From positions 1,364,001 through 1,428,000 of the forward strand of contig CM065890.1 of NCBI GenBank assembly GCA_033439255.1: DNA of 64,000 bases, read 5' to 3'. A model generated the notes under the pieces. That model was not told the origin of the DNA and did not search any database. It saw nothing but the letters and a program-made list of their open reading frames with translations. Both the position numbers and the translations under genes were made by a program. This stretch comes from Hericium rajendrae. Taxonomy: Eukaryota > Basidiomycota > Agaricomycetes > Russulales > Hericiaceae. Below are positions 11,718 to 23,840 of this stretch, one piece after another (position 1 is the stretch's first letter; each line of letters opens with the position of its first letter).

Positions 11718-12616
11718 ATGTCTGGACCACCCATCTTCATCAAAACCGTCTTCTTAGCCAAAGACATGAACCTCAAAGCCGACATCGTCCTCCCGCGCAT
11801 GCCGACCGACAACCCCGGCAACTTGGACCCGACAATCCTGCTGAAAGAAGCGTTCCTCTTCGTCGTCCCGGACCTGCGGTACAGCTACCCCTTCAACTGC
11901 ATGTACTGCGGTAAGCAATGAGCGGCCCATGTCCAACTGGTGGCAATAGTGAGACGCGTATATACCCAGGCAAACCCGCGACGCAGAACTACCTCGCCTT
12001 CGTCGGCTGGCCCGACATGAAGCCCAAAGGCGAGCTCATGAACGGCCGCCCGAGTCCCGGCCCCGGCGCCCTCGCGCTCGTACGCCCCTCCCGCCCCAAC
12101 TCATCCGCCTACTCACCCGCGCGGTTCAGCTCCACGCGGTTTGCAGCATGACGAACCGGTGCGGGCTGCAGGCGCAGGTCGACACCAACGCGATGTCGCG
12201 GCGCGTCTTCGGGCACAGCGCGCGCGACACGAGCGCGGGCCCGCCGAGTCGCATGCAGCCGCGCACGGGCACCTGTGCGCAGTGCCATGCGTCGCATCGT
12301 GACGAGACCCTGCGACGCTGCGGGCTGTGCAAGACGACGCTGTATTGCGGCGCGGAGTGCCAACAGGTGCGCTGGCGCGAGGTTTGGGGTTCTGGAGCTG
12401 ATTGATGACTGGGCGGTTACAGGCGGACTGGCGGAGGCATAGGACAGGTATGTCCGTGGATCAAAGGCGTGCGGATCGAAAAGAATGTGCGTTTCGTGTG
12501 CATGTGCAGGCAGGATCCTGGTTAACGGCCGCTTTCGTCCCATGCAGGACGGGACACAAGAAGTCTGGAAAGTAAATCCAGAACCATACGAAATGGAACT
12601 GGGAAATCTGGCTTGA
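11718..12616 (+). CDS. MYND zinc-finger protein, array copy 4
   Basis: Exon 1 starts MSGPPIFIKTVFLAKDMNL and ends CMYC|G at a gtaagc donor (11911). Exon 2 (GKPATQNYLAFVGWPDMKPK, GRPSPGPGALAL), exon 3 (LHAVCSMTNRCGLQAQ, then CAQC...CGLC-KTTLY-CGAEC), exon 4 (ADWRRHR then VCPWIKGVRIEKN) and exon 5 (DGTQEVWKVNPEPYEMELGN) follow. One extra base near 12447-12452 breaks exon 4 between RRHR and VCPW. The third codon positions of exons 2-3 are much richer in G/C than those of copies 1 and 2. The copy lies only about 360 bp downstream of copy 3. Confidence 0.8.
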
Positions 12617-14800
12617 GCGAGGGATCAAGGCCTGATCTACTAATCTCTGTCAGCTGGAAAGGCTGATGCTCGCAGTTGATGTAGTAGTTATCTGTCCTCC
12701 TCATTGCTGTCTTGATGTAGCAGTTCGGTTCTAGTCGTAGATATACTTGTATCCTCGGGGATGTATGCTGTCTGTATCAAAAATCCATCAATGCTCTATC
12801 TTAGTATGTCTGGGTTCCTGCACGTATATTTCACCTTTGATATGATTGCTGACTTCCCGGAAACGGTCCACCGACATCGCGTGGGGATCGAACCTTCCAT
12901 CAGCATCTGCATAGACGGCAAGCATGAGAGCAGTATCCACAAAGCCAAGTATTCGACACCCAATATCCACGGCAGATCGAGAGCCAATATGGAACAGAGC
13001 GCCCCGCTCTGCGAGCTGACAGGAGCAAAAGGAGCATGAACACCTGTCACCGCAGCGAACATCACCTTACAAAATCAAATTGAGTCGCAAATCCATCACA
13101 TTGAGATCAGTCACCTCGTTCGTTCAGCTGCTCGATGGCTCCGTAAGGACGGAGCTTGCAGATGATCACAGTTCATTTGGCCATACCCAACAGCTCGAGC
13201 CGCGTACACCCTGGACCAAGACAGATAGGCGCTGATAGACAGAGGATCTGTCACCCTCGCTCTGGCTGCGCAGCCACAAAATCCAGTGATACCATGTAAA
13301 GGGATTCATATCACCCGGGAGAGTCACGTATGCCAGAGAGAGCAGCGCAGCAGAGGAACAGACATTGGGCGTCCCGCTGAAACGCCCTTAATCTGCTGCG
13401 GACATGTCCTCGGCCATCGTACGACGTCGAGCACCAAGACCAGTAGCGAGGCGTATCAGCCCGGCGCAGGAACAGATGTGGAGTTCCTAGTGCCAGACAG
13501 AAATACCCAAGCCGCTGCGCAGCCCGTCCTCGGCGCACACGACACAGAACCCCCAAACAATGGCACCAAGATCGGCGGCGTCCGCGCCTGGAGCGCCGTT
13601 TCCCAGCCTCAGAGATGTGGGCCGATCAGACTGCGCAATATGCCAGGATACGGCGTCCTGGGCGGGCGACAGCCCGCGCGTGCCCCCGAGCGAAAATCGA
13701 GGGTGCGCCCGCGCCCGCGTGCTGGACGCTGGGCCGCCCAACTCCCGTCGTGCCGCGCATACGATCGGAACAGCTCCTCGTCCGGGACATCGCGCGACAG
13801 CACGCGCGGTCTGCCTCCCCCGCGTCACAGTGCGTGGATCCTTCTGATGACACCGCAGCGGCCTTCCTCTTCCCAAGTACGTTCTGTGGAACATTGGCTT
13901 CCAGTCGTCAGTACGAGCGCCAGTGGGTGGCGCGGTCCGGTCGACGGGCGCCAGTGCGGCAATCAGCGCCGGCGCTTGAGAACAGCAAATCTATGCTCTC
14001 CCTATATGTGGAGGGAGCCTGACTGACAGGTAGGAAGCCGAAGAGGCAGGCGTTGCATCCGAGAACAGCTCCAGAAGCGCGCGGGACCGCTGTGGCTGGA
14101 AGGATGGGTTCCATAGAAGGGAGCGCGTTGGCGTGTGGAACTGTGACAACAGGGAAGGAAGAGGATGAACGCACACACCATATGGCACAATATGCCCGCG
14201 TACAGCTCTGCCTAAGACGTGGTTACGAGGGCATGTTGCGCCCGTGCTTCTCCCGCATCTGTCGCGCAACAACGTGATATCAATACAGCCACATCCACTG
14301 TCCAGCAACGCAGAGGACCGGAAAGGCTTGATTATTAGTACAGCATCCCCGGTCGAGATGCTTACTTACATACGGTGCGGTCGCTTGTGTGATTCCAGTG
14401 TGCGTGGGTAATGCCGCAGGCCCTGGTAACCGCAGATCAATCAGGATAGACCGACCGGCGGGATGACCGCCGGGGTCGTGATTGCGAGATGTTGAGAGTG
14501 CTGCTACGGCGGACGAGGTCGTGATGCGCCCTGTCGCGACGCCGCGACGTGCCCCGCAACTGCGTGGTGACGCGGTGTCTGTCACAGGAACCGCCTGGAT
14601 CTGCCTGCGCTTTAATGAAATAAGGCGGAATGTGGGTCTCGCCCTATGCCTGAACAAGTTGACTAGGTGAGGATCAAATGCTAGCGGTGCCTGAGAACGG
14701 GATGCGCGTACGGTGGCTGCAGTGCTGATGAAGCACAGGATCATAGAGAATATAGTGCGCCATCTTGTGGACGACAATCAATCTGCAGTCTGGATCGAAT
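12617..14800. other. gene-poor segment, no supported gene
   Basis: Two regions have protein-like frames but no confirmable gene. On the minus strand at 12788-13065 two overlapping frames look protein-like, one hydrophobic (ATG at 13065) and one hydrophilic. On the plus strand at 13286-14026 three frames are open together in G/C-rich DNA, which is expected by chance at such composition. I found no domain in any of them. Confidence 0.35.
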
Positions 14801-17320
14801 CAGGCGTCAGTATGATCAGAACGCAATAACAGACGGCGGGCCTCTGCACGCCCCGGGCTAATGCTACGGGGTCCCATTGAGAACGAGGGCGGCGAGAGTA
14901 TGATAGGAGAGAAATATCCCCTGTCTATTGAATAGCGGTCGGTTAGCGCCCCGCCAAACACTAGATGCGCAGACAATGTATCTACACGCCACGAGCGAAC
15001 AATAAAATGCCCTGACGACGCATGGCGGGAATATGATGCAGCGTTAAACAAAAGTCAAAAAAGGGAGAAATTCGAGGCTTTGTCCATTCAATCAACGTCG
15101 GTCGATTAACGTTCTTCTACATCAAATGATTGCGGCGGGGATAGATGCGCAGATCCACGAGTGTATCTGGAACAGCCGCATCGACAGAGCGAACAAGGCG
15201 TCCTGAAAATGTATCGTTCGCAGGCGCACGGCGACGGACCACGAAATATGCCATGGCACGGGCAGTGTTCCTGCATGCTGTGAATGGAGTTGAATGAGAA
15301 TGAACACTAACATCGCCTCATGCCCGTGCATACGACGAACGGAGCAAAGCTAGCCAAAAAAGAAAAGGAACGGGATGATGCGCACCGACCGGATCGACAC
15401 GAGGTTCTACCGCGACTGTCACCAGCGCTCCGTCAATCAACGTCGATGGCGTCGCATCGATGCACAGAAACACAATCCCTGCATCACCTGCATCAGATTG
15501 ATTGCGGTGGGGAAAGGGCAGCATCTACTTGCCTTGCGTTGCCACATTTTGCAGATCCACGAGGCGTTGGGACTGGGACAGCCGCATGCGCACAACAGAC
15601 GGGGATGGCAGCACAGGCGTCCTGATTCCTGATATGCATCGTGTCGTTCGCAGGCGCACAGCGACGGACAAGCTATTAGAAAGAAATGAGCCGCGCCATT
15701 CACGCTTGACGTCTGGCGCTCCCTCACGGGCAGTGCACCTGCACGCTGTGGATAGAGCTGAATGAAAATGAACATTGACATCTCCACACACCCGTACATA
15801 CGACGAACGGAGCAAGGAGGAACGGAATGATGCACACCGGCTGGATCGACACGAGGCTCTAACGCGAGTTTCACCCAGCGCTCCGTCAGATGCAGAGATG
15901 GCATCGTATCGATTCGCTGGCATCTGATCGAAAACCAGCCATCTCAGCATGGAGCAGAGGACAGGAGGTTGTAGTGGACCCCGCCACAGTTTTCCTGCTT
16001 TGCCCCATCTGCGCGGGGCATGCCGCGTACACGAGGCGTGGCACCGGAACAGCCGCGCGAACAACAGCGATGTCGAAGGGTTCGCGTTCCGCTCCTCAGA
16101 CCAGATGATGGACATGTCCGTACCACCCGTTTACAGGAGTTGTGAAGCCCACACTGATACACAGCGAACCGCCCACGAATAACAATGTATAAGATGACCG
16201 AAATAGCAATTGATCAAAAATCAGCAATCTCAACACGGAGCAAAGGGAAGAACCTTGCGCACCTTGCCACAGTTTTCCTATTTTGCCCCATCTGCACGTA
16301 CACGAGGCGTGGGTGATGTACATGTCCGCCCACCCATCTGCAAGGGGTGAAAAGCCCGCACTGATGCCTAGCGCACCGCCCACAGACGCGCAGCGACGAA
16401 CAATGCATGAGATGGACGAAACAGGCCTTGTCGCCCTGCCAGTGCGCCATGAAGCGGCGGTGCATCCGCACGCCATGGACCATGGATGGCAGTGACTGGC
16501 CGCGATATCGCCACGTTCCGTGGCACCCATCACACAGAGGTGCAGAACAGGAACGAAAGCGGAAGCAGCCTTGCGCTGCGTCATCGCCCGCGCGCGAAAA
16601 GGCCCGGCGCGACGACGCCCCGCGCCGCTGAGAGTCCTGCGCCCAGTCTAAAATCAGCGTTGATAGCGCGGAGCAAAGGAAGCTTCTCACCGCGACGTGT
16701 TCTGGATACGCATGGGCGTTGGCACGGAACAGCCGCAGGGCCGAACAGATGTCGATGGTTTTTGTTCCAACAATCGTCCATCGTTTTGTCCTGATGCTGG
16801 CCGTGCGTGTTGTTGACGGCATATGGCGACGAACAATGTACGAGATGGATGAGTGCGCTGTGCTGCGATGTTTGGCGCTCCGTCAGGCGGGCGGTGTACC
16901 ACGCACGCTTTGGATGCCCATGACATCTCGATGTTTGCGTATCTCGATGTATGCGCGCATCCCATTCATAATATCACGGACGGAGCATGCAGAGCGGCAC
17001 AAAGCAAAGGAGAGCAATGCGCAACAGGACCTACATGAGGCTCGGACACAAAGAAACGCTGACGAATCGACGACGCGGCTTGTAATTTCGCAACTGGAAG
17101 AAGCGAAAGATGCTGCAAGTGAGACACTGGAAAAAAGCCCAAAATCAGTAATTATCCGGAAGGTGTAGGACGTACGTACCGACACGAGGCGCAGCATCAG
17201 AACGGTTCCCTGCAGGGGAAAAAAACAATGGTTCCATTCCATACCATGGATGGTGCGATATACGATACACGCGCGGATCTATGCATCAATAATTCAGTCC
17301 GTGGAGCGCATGCGGATACC
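14800..17320. repeat. array of diverged tandem repeats
   Basis: Several words recur in the same orientation. The block ggatcgacacgagg-(t/c)tct occurs near 15393 and again near 15840 (spacing about 450 bp), followed each time by cagcgctccgtca. The block with aaaa-cagc, tc-gc-cggagcaaagg recurs near 15930, 16215, 16650 and, in part, 17140. The phrase gacatgtccg...gt-gaa-gcccgcactgat recurs near 16110 and 16318. Identity is roughly 70-85 percent by eye and spacing is irregular. No coding function is seen. Confidence 0.6.
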
Positions 17321-18772
17321 GATGCACAGTGGATAATGCAGGACAAAGGACACGCGTCCTGCGTGCGCGACGAAAGCACAGCGAATAATGCAGCACAAAG
17401 GCGCGCACCACGCGCGCGAGGCGTGCAGGCGTCGGGCGACACGTTGCGGTACGTACGCGCGCACTCCCCCGATCGCGCGATATGATACTGAGACCTCTGC
17501 ATTCCAGCGTGCGGCACGATGCCGATGCGCGGGTCGTTGAAAGTCGGATCTGTGCGCGTCGGGCGGAGCCTGCGCATGCTAAGATAGACGACACGATTTT
17601 GCCCTTCGCGCGCACAGCTCCGTTTGCTTGGATCGTATCGTCGATGGCGGCGATAACGCCTTCTTGGAAGACGAGCCATGAAACTATGCGCTGCGCGCTA
17701 AATGGAGGCGGGCGGGCGGGCGCACCCGACACGTACGTCCGCAGCTCCACTTCCTGTTGATCGCAGCGCGATGCGGCGATATGATGGTACATACGACGCT
17801 GGGAAGGCGTGTCGCCCTGCGGAAGATTTCGCAGGAGGATCATGTATGCATGCATGCGCAGCGGCACGTGGGGTGGGGCGGCGGGAGCTCGGGAGCGATG
17901 GATCGACGCGTCGGACAAGCGGACGGGGGTGGCAGGTAGGTACGCAGGTGGGGCGAGCGAGTGCTAGTGCTGGGATCGCGGCCGCGAGATTTGCAGATCG
18001 ACGGGGTGCTGGCGCTCGCGTGGAGCGCAGCCTGTGTCTGTATGTGGTTTTGGCCGGACATACGGATGCACGGGCGGTGTATCTGGATATTTGGAAAGCG
18101 GTACGTACGTCAGGCACGACTATCTGGCTATTTGGGAGCGTGACTCGTCTTCGGGTTCGGATTCGACGCGGGACCTGGTCCTGAATATGAATATTTGAAT
18201 TCTTCGGTGCAGCGGCTGTGTGCATGCTCCGGAGCCTAGGACAGCGCACGCCGGAAAACGTGTGCAGAAGACGGGCGAGCGCCGGTGACGGTGACTCCAT
18301 TTATTCGGGTGGACAGGATCGTGACGGTGCAGTCATTCTGAATCGGGCGCGCGGGGCCGTGACAGGTGCAGAAGCAGGTTGCATGGGAATGCAGCCGGGG
18401 AATCACAAAAACTATGGACGCGAAGGAACAAAGGACCTGGTATTCGGAAGTCGCTCAGGATGCTTTGTGCAACTGCGGGAGATGACAGTACGTATGGGAC
18501 GCGTGGTCGAGGAAATGGCGGTGTATCTGAGCCGGAAAAGGAAAGAAAAGCAGTACTTACCCGAAGCGTCATCGTGATTCGAATCAGTCGGGGACTGAAA
18601 GTGGTTGCTCGCCCGTTCGAGTTGTCTGTGTCCTGTTCAGCACTGCTGCCACTGCCCGTCCATGCCATCCCGCTGATGTCCCGGCCCCGATCCATGGCTG
18701 CCCTACGCCTGATCGCTGGTCTCCGTTGCTATCTCCTCATACTCTTATAGTCTTCTGCGTATCCCGTTCTCG
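17321..18772. other. non-coding, G/C-rich, upstream of DUF6699 gene 1
   Basis: Long frames are open on both strands at once (for example 17286-17918 minus and 17702-18184 plus), which is the pattern of biased composition rather than of genes. Nothing is recognised. Confidence 0.4.
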
Positions 18773-18780
18773 TATATAAC
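18773..18780 (+). promoter_or_regulatory. TATA box of DUF6699 gene 1
   Basis: The motif gtatataa lies about 90 bp upstream of the ATG at 18867 and is followed by a pyrimidine-rich stretch, the usual layout of a fungal core promoter. Confidence 0.55.
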
Positions 18781-18866
18781 CACCCTTGTTCGCTCGTCTC
18801 CCACCCTCCATCCTGTTGTCCTTGTATCCCAACCACCACACCAAAGTGCACTCACCTATCATCCCA

Positions 18867-19595
18867 ATGCCCCGCCACGTCCACTTCCACGACGACCCCG
18901 TCTCTACCGTCCGCACCTTCCTCTCGCCGTCCCCCGCCTCCTCTACCTCCTCGCTCCCACCCTCGCCTGGGCCCTCTACACCCCCACCCCTCCCCGAGCC
19001 CTCCATCTACACCTCCGCCCCTACCAGCTCCCGCCCGCAATACCTCTCTCCAAACCACCCGCCTCACCCCACCATCTACGCACCCTCCCCACAAGTTGCC
19101 CCCGGGACCTTCGTGCCCTCCCCACAGGCCCCGTCAGTCTACATCCACCCCGCACTCGCATCTCCCAACCTCGCCTACGACGTCCTCGACCCGCCCACAG
19201 CAGGCAACCCCCGCCTCCCCGCCTCCACCCTCGCCTGCCCGGCCACGCACCCGCCCCTCCCCTCCCTGACGCTCCAGTGCCCCGCCCTCCCCTGGAGCAT
19301 CCACGCCACGCCGCCCCCGGGCGCAGGCCCCGGCGCGTACGTCGCCGTCGCGGACGTCCTCAACGCGCTCTACGCCGCGCTGCGCCTCCGCGTCAAGGGC
19401 GCGGAGTACCACGCGCTCGCGTCGCACGTCCAGAAGCCGATCCGCGGCGCGTTCGACGCGCGCTGTGCGCGCGCGCCCGCGGAGCGCGAGAAGGGGCTAA
19501 GGCGCGTCGACTTTTTGGCGGGAAGGACGCGGGTGCAGGGCCTCGTGCGCGGGGCGGGCGCGAAGGAGGACGTGTGGCTGTTTACGGTGCGTTGA
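18867..19595 (+). CDS. DUF6699 domain protein 1 (intact, single exon)
   Basis: The protein starts MPRHVHFHDDPVSTVRTF, has a Pro/Ser/Thr-rich N-terminal half, and then the DUF6699 domain (about residues 105-240). Its marks are LTLQCPALPWSIHATP, VADVLNALYAALRLRV and the C-terminal GLRRVDFLAGRTRVQGLV ending DVWLFTV. DUF6699 is a basidiomycete family of unknown function; intracellular location is likely since there is no signal peptide. The frame is free of defects and the third codon positions are strongly G/C-rich. It stands alone in repeat-rich DNA. Length is 242 residues, normal for the family. Confidence 0.88.
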   Translation: MPRHVHFHDDPVSTVRTFLSPSPASSTSSLPPSPGPSTPPPLPEPSIYTSAPTSSRPQYLSPNHPPHPTIYAPSPQVAPGTFVPSPQAPSVYIHPALASPNLAYDVLDPPTAGNPRLPASTLACPATHPPLPSLTLQCPALPWSIHATPPPGAGPGAYVAVADVLNALYAALRLRVKGAEYHALASHVQKPIRGAFDARCARAPAEREKGLRRVDFLAGRTRVQGLVRGAGAKEDVWLFTVR

Positions 19596-20860
19596 GCGCA
19601 CGGTTTCGCGAGCAGCAGCAGTGAAGAAGAAGAAGAAATGAAGAAGTAAAGAGAAGACGCAAAATTGTACACAATGTTGTATTCATACCCCACCCAGCAT
19701 CCACCAGCATCGCATCGCCCCGCATTCCGTTTGTTTCCCTCGTCTCGTACTTTACACCCCCTGTATTCCCCTCCTCTTGCGTGGACACTTTCGCTTTCGC
19801 TTCGGCCAGCGTTTATTTAACTTTATTTCGCCTCTTTATTCCTCCACTTTATTCCTCTGTATCTCCGTCTCCATCCCACACCGCTTTCTTCGCACTGTTT
19901 TCGCACGATACTTATGGTTAATTACGCCTGTAGATGATATGACGCTTCCGCTCGGCCCCACGCACGATACGCTCGTCGCCACGTACGATACGATACGATA
20001 CCACGCACCCACGCAATGTAAGATGAAAACCCATATGTACGCGTTGTCTGTGATTGCAGCCATCACGCCGTCGCCATCAGCATTGGAGACGGCAACACAA
20101 GGCTACGTATATTGCGGTGCTGGCAGCGGTATTGTTTGTGATTTGCGAGGCAACGAGAGCAGACAATTGATCGTGGTTGCTGTCAGCACCGGAGGGCGAT
20201 TCAGCATCAATCCTGCGCCGGTGGGAGGTGGGAGACGCGACGGCTTGATTGGACGCGTCGCGGTGCGCGGACCTGTGGGTCCCGAATTACGGTTACGTGT
20301 CCGTGCGGGTCCAGGGACCGCCAGAGTGATCGCGAGGGGCGCGGCGGTGTGCTCATCGCTGTCTATCTCTCGCTCTGTTCAGTGTTCTGGACGCTCGCTG
20401 CGCGTAACGGGGTTGGCCGCTGTTATGCACCCCGGCTGAGTAAAGTTGCGCTGAGGTCAGCGCAGGCGGATGACGCTGATGCTGAGTGATGCTCGCGGAG
20501 GAAACGATTGCTGTCTTACGCGATGGTGCAGTTCTAGGAATTTGTTACCTGTGGATCTGGTGCGATCAGGCGCGCCGTTGTTTTGATTGGTGGCCGTATC
20601 TCGGACGGGATGATGGACGCGTCGAGGATGTCTTCCATCCAGCCATCTTCCATCCGCGCACGTTCGACGTGACGCGGGTCTGGGGCGTATGTACATGGCA
20701 GGGTCGCGCATACAGGTGCGCCACGAGGAGTTTCATATCCGTCTGTGGTTTGAGGCTGACTGTAATAAGGATCTGCTGTACGCTGGCATGTAGCGCGTAG
20801 ATGTGCGTGGTCGACCGAGCGCGCTGTCATGCACGGGAGCGCGTTGTTCGGTTCTGAGCG
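19596..20860. other. non-coding segment downstream of DUF6699 gene 1
   Basis: The first 40 bases after the stop are a GAA-rich run. A short tandem of cgatacgata-type units lies near 19967-20000. No gene is supported. Confidence 0.4.
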
Positions 20861-20869
20861 TCGGCGACG

Positions 20870-21425
20870 CGTCGTTCCATTGTTTATGTCGATCGCGCAC
20901 ATCTTGCATGTTGCTTACGCCGTCCACGCCGGTGGTGCTCGGTTCAACGCGTCGCGCACCATAGTATCTGCCCAGGACGCGACAAGGCTAGGTCATCGGT
21001 TTTGGTTCTCGATAATCGGCATGGGACAAGATCTGGACGGTATCTCGTCCGTGCACCTGTGTAACCAAGCTCGTCGTCACCGTGTGTCCACTCCGTTGCC
21101 CATCCAAGAGGCGCATGCCCCGATCGGGAGGAAACCTTCGTCAACGCAACGTGCGGTCCAATTATCATGCTCGAATGATTCGTAGTCATATGCGATATGT
21201 TGCTAGGAGTGGAAACGGCTGAGTCTTGCAAATATGTTGATAGGAGCGCGAAGACCGCGAAGGCACCGTACATTTTCGTTCCATTCCCCATATCGACCGC
21301 GCACATCCTGTATCTCGGCTACGCTGTCCACGCTGTTCAACGTCGCGACTCTATATCTGTCGACGAAGACGGCATGTCCGGTTCCATAATCCATGGGACA
21401 AGATCTGAACATCGATCAAGCGCAC
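20870..21425 (+). repeat. pair of direct repeats, about 400 bp apart
   Basis: The block at 20876-21050 (gttccatt...tcg-tcgcgcacatc...cgccgtccacgc...catgggacaagatctg) recurs at 21279-21410 (gttccatt...atcgaccgcgcacatc...cgctgtccacgc...catgggacaagatctg). Similarity is about 75 percent, and order and orientation are kept, so this is an old tandem duplication. Confidence 0.6.
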
Positions 21426-21489
21426 CCATAATCACGCCAGCGTCGCCGCCATGTCATCGGAATCATCGCGCATGGACTTGTCCATCCCC

Positions 21490-21722
21490 CCGAATCTCGC
21501 GTCTATTCATCAGCGCGTCGTCCGACATCGCGCATGGCGCGCATATATCCCATGTCTCGCATCTGCAACCCACGATGCGCCTTGGTTCCATACACCCGTT
21601 AACATCGACCAAATGCCATACATGCCAGCATGCGCATCATTCCACGCGAACGGGTCTATCGTCTATGCCTCCGACTCTTGCATTCGTTCATCAGCGCGTC
21701 GTCCGAATCGTATCTGTTCTTT
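21490..21722 (+). repeat. direct repeat pair, about 200 bp apart
   Basis: The word ttcatcagcgcgtcgtccga occurs at about 21498 and again at about 21687, with weaker similarity before it. The segment continues the repeat-bearing tract to the left. Confidence 0.55.
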
Positions 21723-22740
21723 GGAAACAATCAATCCGCACAACAACCTCATTCCAACTCTCCGAGAGCAACTTTGAGAGCATCAATCTACAGAACCATC
21801 TCACTCCACGCCGTTTACTCAGTACTGCAGCGTGTCTCACTCCGGCGTATTGCGGTCCGTGGACCGCGTCCCGTGTGGACGTGCGTGTTACCTGCGTCGA
21901 CATCCCCCACTCGCGATCCGAGCTTTCGCCAGGCAAGTCGCATCACGCTGTCTACGGCAACAGAACGCATCCTGACAGACTTCTCTCTGACTCCCGCCAG
22001 GCAGCATGCCATCCATCCGCCCCACGCAGATTATCATACCCCCATTCGGCCATCTGTCCAGAAAAATTGGGTGTGCGCAGGCGCGGTGGGAACGAAGGTT
22101 TGATGTTCCCGCGCGCCCGTGGGGCGTTGTGGTCTGTTCTGTTCTGTTCCGCGAGTGGGAGTGGGAGTGGCGCGTAGGATCGATGCGCGATTATCACGCG
22201 TGCGTGAGTGGGGCCCGAGGACAGCTTGACAGTGTCGTTTTGATCCGCGCCGAGCGCCTCCGCGGCGAATCCACGATCTGGCGGGAGATGCACGAAAATC
22301 ATCAACGCGTGGATCTGCCGCGTTGGCTTTAAACGCAGCGAACGGGAAATTAGGCTTTGTGGTACGTGGTGTGGCCGCGGCCGTATTTCGGCGATGGGCT
22401 GATAACGTCGCGTGTCGTGCAATCCTGTTCTTTGCAGGGCCCGTGCGCGTCTGCCCTCCGCCCCGCGCGCTGCATGCTCCACGCGCTTCCCGACGTGTCA
22501 TTCCATTCCATTCTGCAACAGACCGCGCCGCGGTTCGACTCTCGCGTGGGGCCCAACCATCCCCGGGGCGGGATATGCGGACCGGCGGCTGGGCGGGCGT
22601 GCAGGGCCGCCATCACACAATATATGTCCTGTCCTCGGCTGCCGTTGGGTCGGTGTGCTCGGGTCGGGCCTGACTTTTCTGGGTGCCTGCGCGGGCGCAC
22701 TGCCGACGTGCGCGTGGCTGGATCGGGTGGCCTTGGTTCG
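21723..22740. other. non-coding, no gene seen
   Basis: Frames up to 192 codons on both strands overlap through 21.7-23.4 kb. Mutual overlap, absence of motifs and lack of splice signals at frame ends argue against genes. Confidence 0.4.
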
Positions 22741-22759
22741 TGCTGCGCGCACGCGAGCG

Positions 22760-22965
22760 AAGGCTTCCTGGTTCCGGGCGCGAGGACGTGCGCACGCCGG
22801 ATTCGCGGGTTCACTTGGGCTTCGGGTTCGTCGGATGTCAGGGGACGTTTGCGGCTTTTTTGCTGCATTCTGGCGGCGCTGGGTTTGCGTCCGCCATAAG
22901 AGCGGGGGCGCTCGGGCCCGAGGCGCACGCCGGATTCGCGGGTTTACATGGAACATTGGCGGTGT
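22760..22965 (+). repeat. tandem repeat, unit about 135 bp, two copies
   Basis: The block cgcacgccggattcgcgggtt is present near 22790 and near 22925, preceded by gggc-cgagg in both. Identity of the core is nearly complete, so this copy pair is younger than the other repeats in the tract. Confidence 0.65.
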
Positions 22966-23439
22966 TGGCTTCTCGCACGGATGCGTCAGCCAGTTGGTTC
23001 AGGCGTGAGCGTCCAGCTGGCGCATCCGTGTTCAATGCATCACGCCACATACCACAGTTACAGAGAGCTATGCTGCACCGCAGAAGCCGCCGCCCAGGCA
23101 ACGTCAATGGCGGCATGCAGTGTCCTCGTCGCGTCCTGTGTCCGCTCGTTCTGCGCAGAAACGACCCAAGGACAGTGCTTTGCGTCGCCCCAGGTCCACA
23201 GCTCGTCAGGCGCTGGCGGCAGTACACAGGTCACTGATCGCAGGCGCCCAGCCGAGCGCTGGGCGCAGGCTCAGCTCGCCTTGCACTCGGGATTCGTTTT
23301 AGGTTGTTGCTTCGGCTGGCTGAGAGGCCTGCATCTGGAGGGTCGGGCGGCGATGCTTTGTCGATGGGGCCTGCGGCTCTGCTGTCTTCAAGGGCAAGAC
23401 TCGTTCGTCGGAATATGTTCCGTCAAAATCCCCGGTCTG

Positions 23440-23840
23440 CTGTGATGATCCGATCCCAAGGCTATCTATTCTATCAGACACACTGCGCAAACTAATCCTG
23501 GAGATGGTCGAGGCTACGCATTACCTCTTGATACGCAGCTCGCCGAGCTTCGTGGACTGCCGTGGTGATACCGTGGTCGAATCTGTCAAGCCAATTCATC
23601 TTATCAGACATGCTGCGCATCTAATCCGGGCGCGATTTAGGCTAGGCATCTCCTTCGGTTTTGATTGCTGACGAATCCGAGCATAACTGACAGAGGAACG
23701 CATTCCGCAACGCTCTTCTGGTCTGCCATGCTCATTCGTGGCCCAACCTGTCAAGACAGTACATCCGATCAAACACACTGCATCTAATCCTGGCGATGGC
23801 CGAGGCTCGTAGAGCGTCCCTTCGGTTTTGATGGCGCACG
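23440..23840 (+). repeat. three diverged tandem repeats, unit 130-160 bp
   Basis: A core of atcagacacactgcgc-(n)-ctaatcctgg-gatgg-cgaggct begins near 23475, 23607 and 23768. The second and third copies also share ccttcggttttgat about 40 bp further on. Spacings are about 132 and 161 bp. Confidence 0.65.

Noticed and set aside
12780-12975. possible tRNA on the minus strand (ggttcgatcccc with tggctttgtgg upstream)
   Set aside because: Arms do not pair in the T stem or acceptor stem, and the A-to-B spacing is too long for a tRNA without a large variable arm. It overlaps a protein-like frame.
13286-14026. 246-codon plus ORF in G/C-rich DNA
   Set aside because: Three frames are open over the same bases, there is no motif, and codon use is that of random G/C-rich sequence.
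21197-22177. 326-codon plus ORF, the longest in the repeat tract
   Set aside because: It runs through two unrelated direct-repeat pairs and is overlapped by open frames on both strands. It is composition driven.
22350-23008. overlapping ORFs of 180-200 codons on both strands
   Set aside because: They cover the 135-bp tandem repeat and have no splice continuity or known domain.
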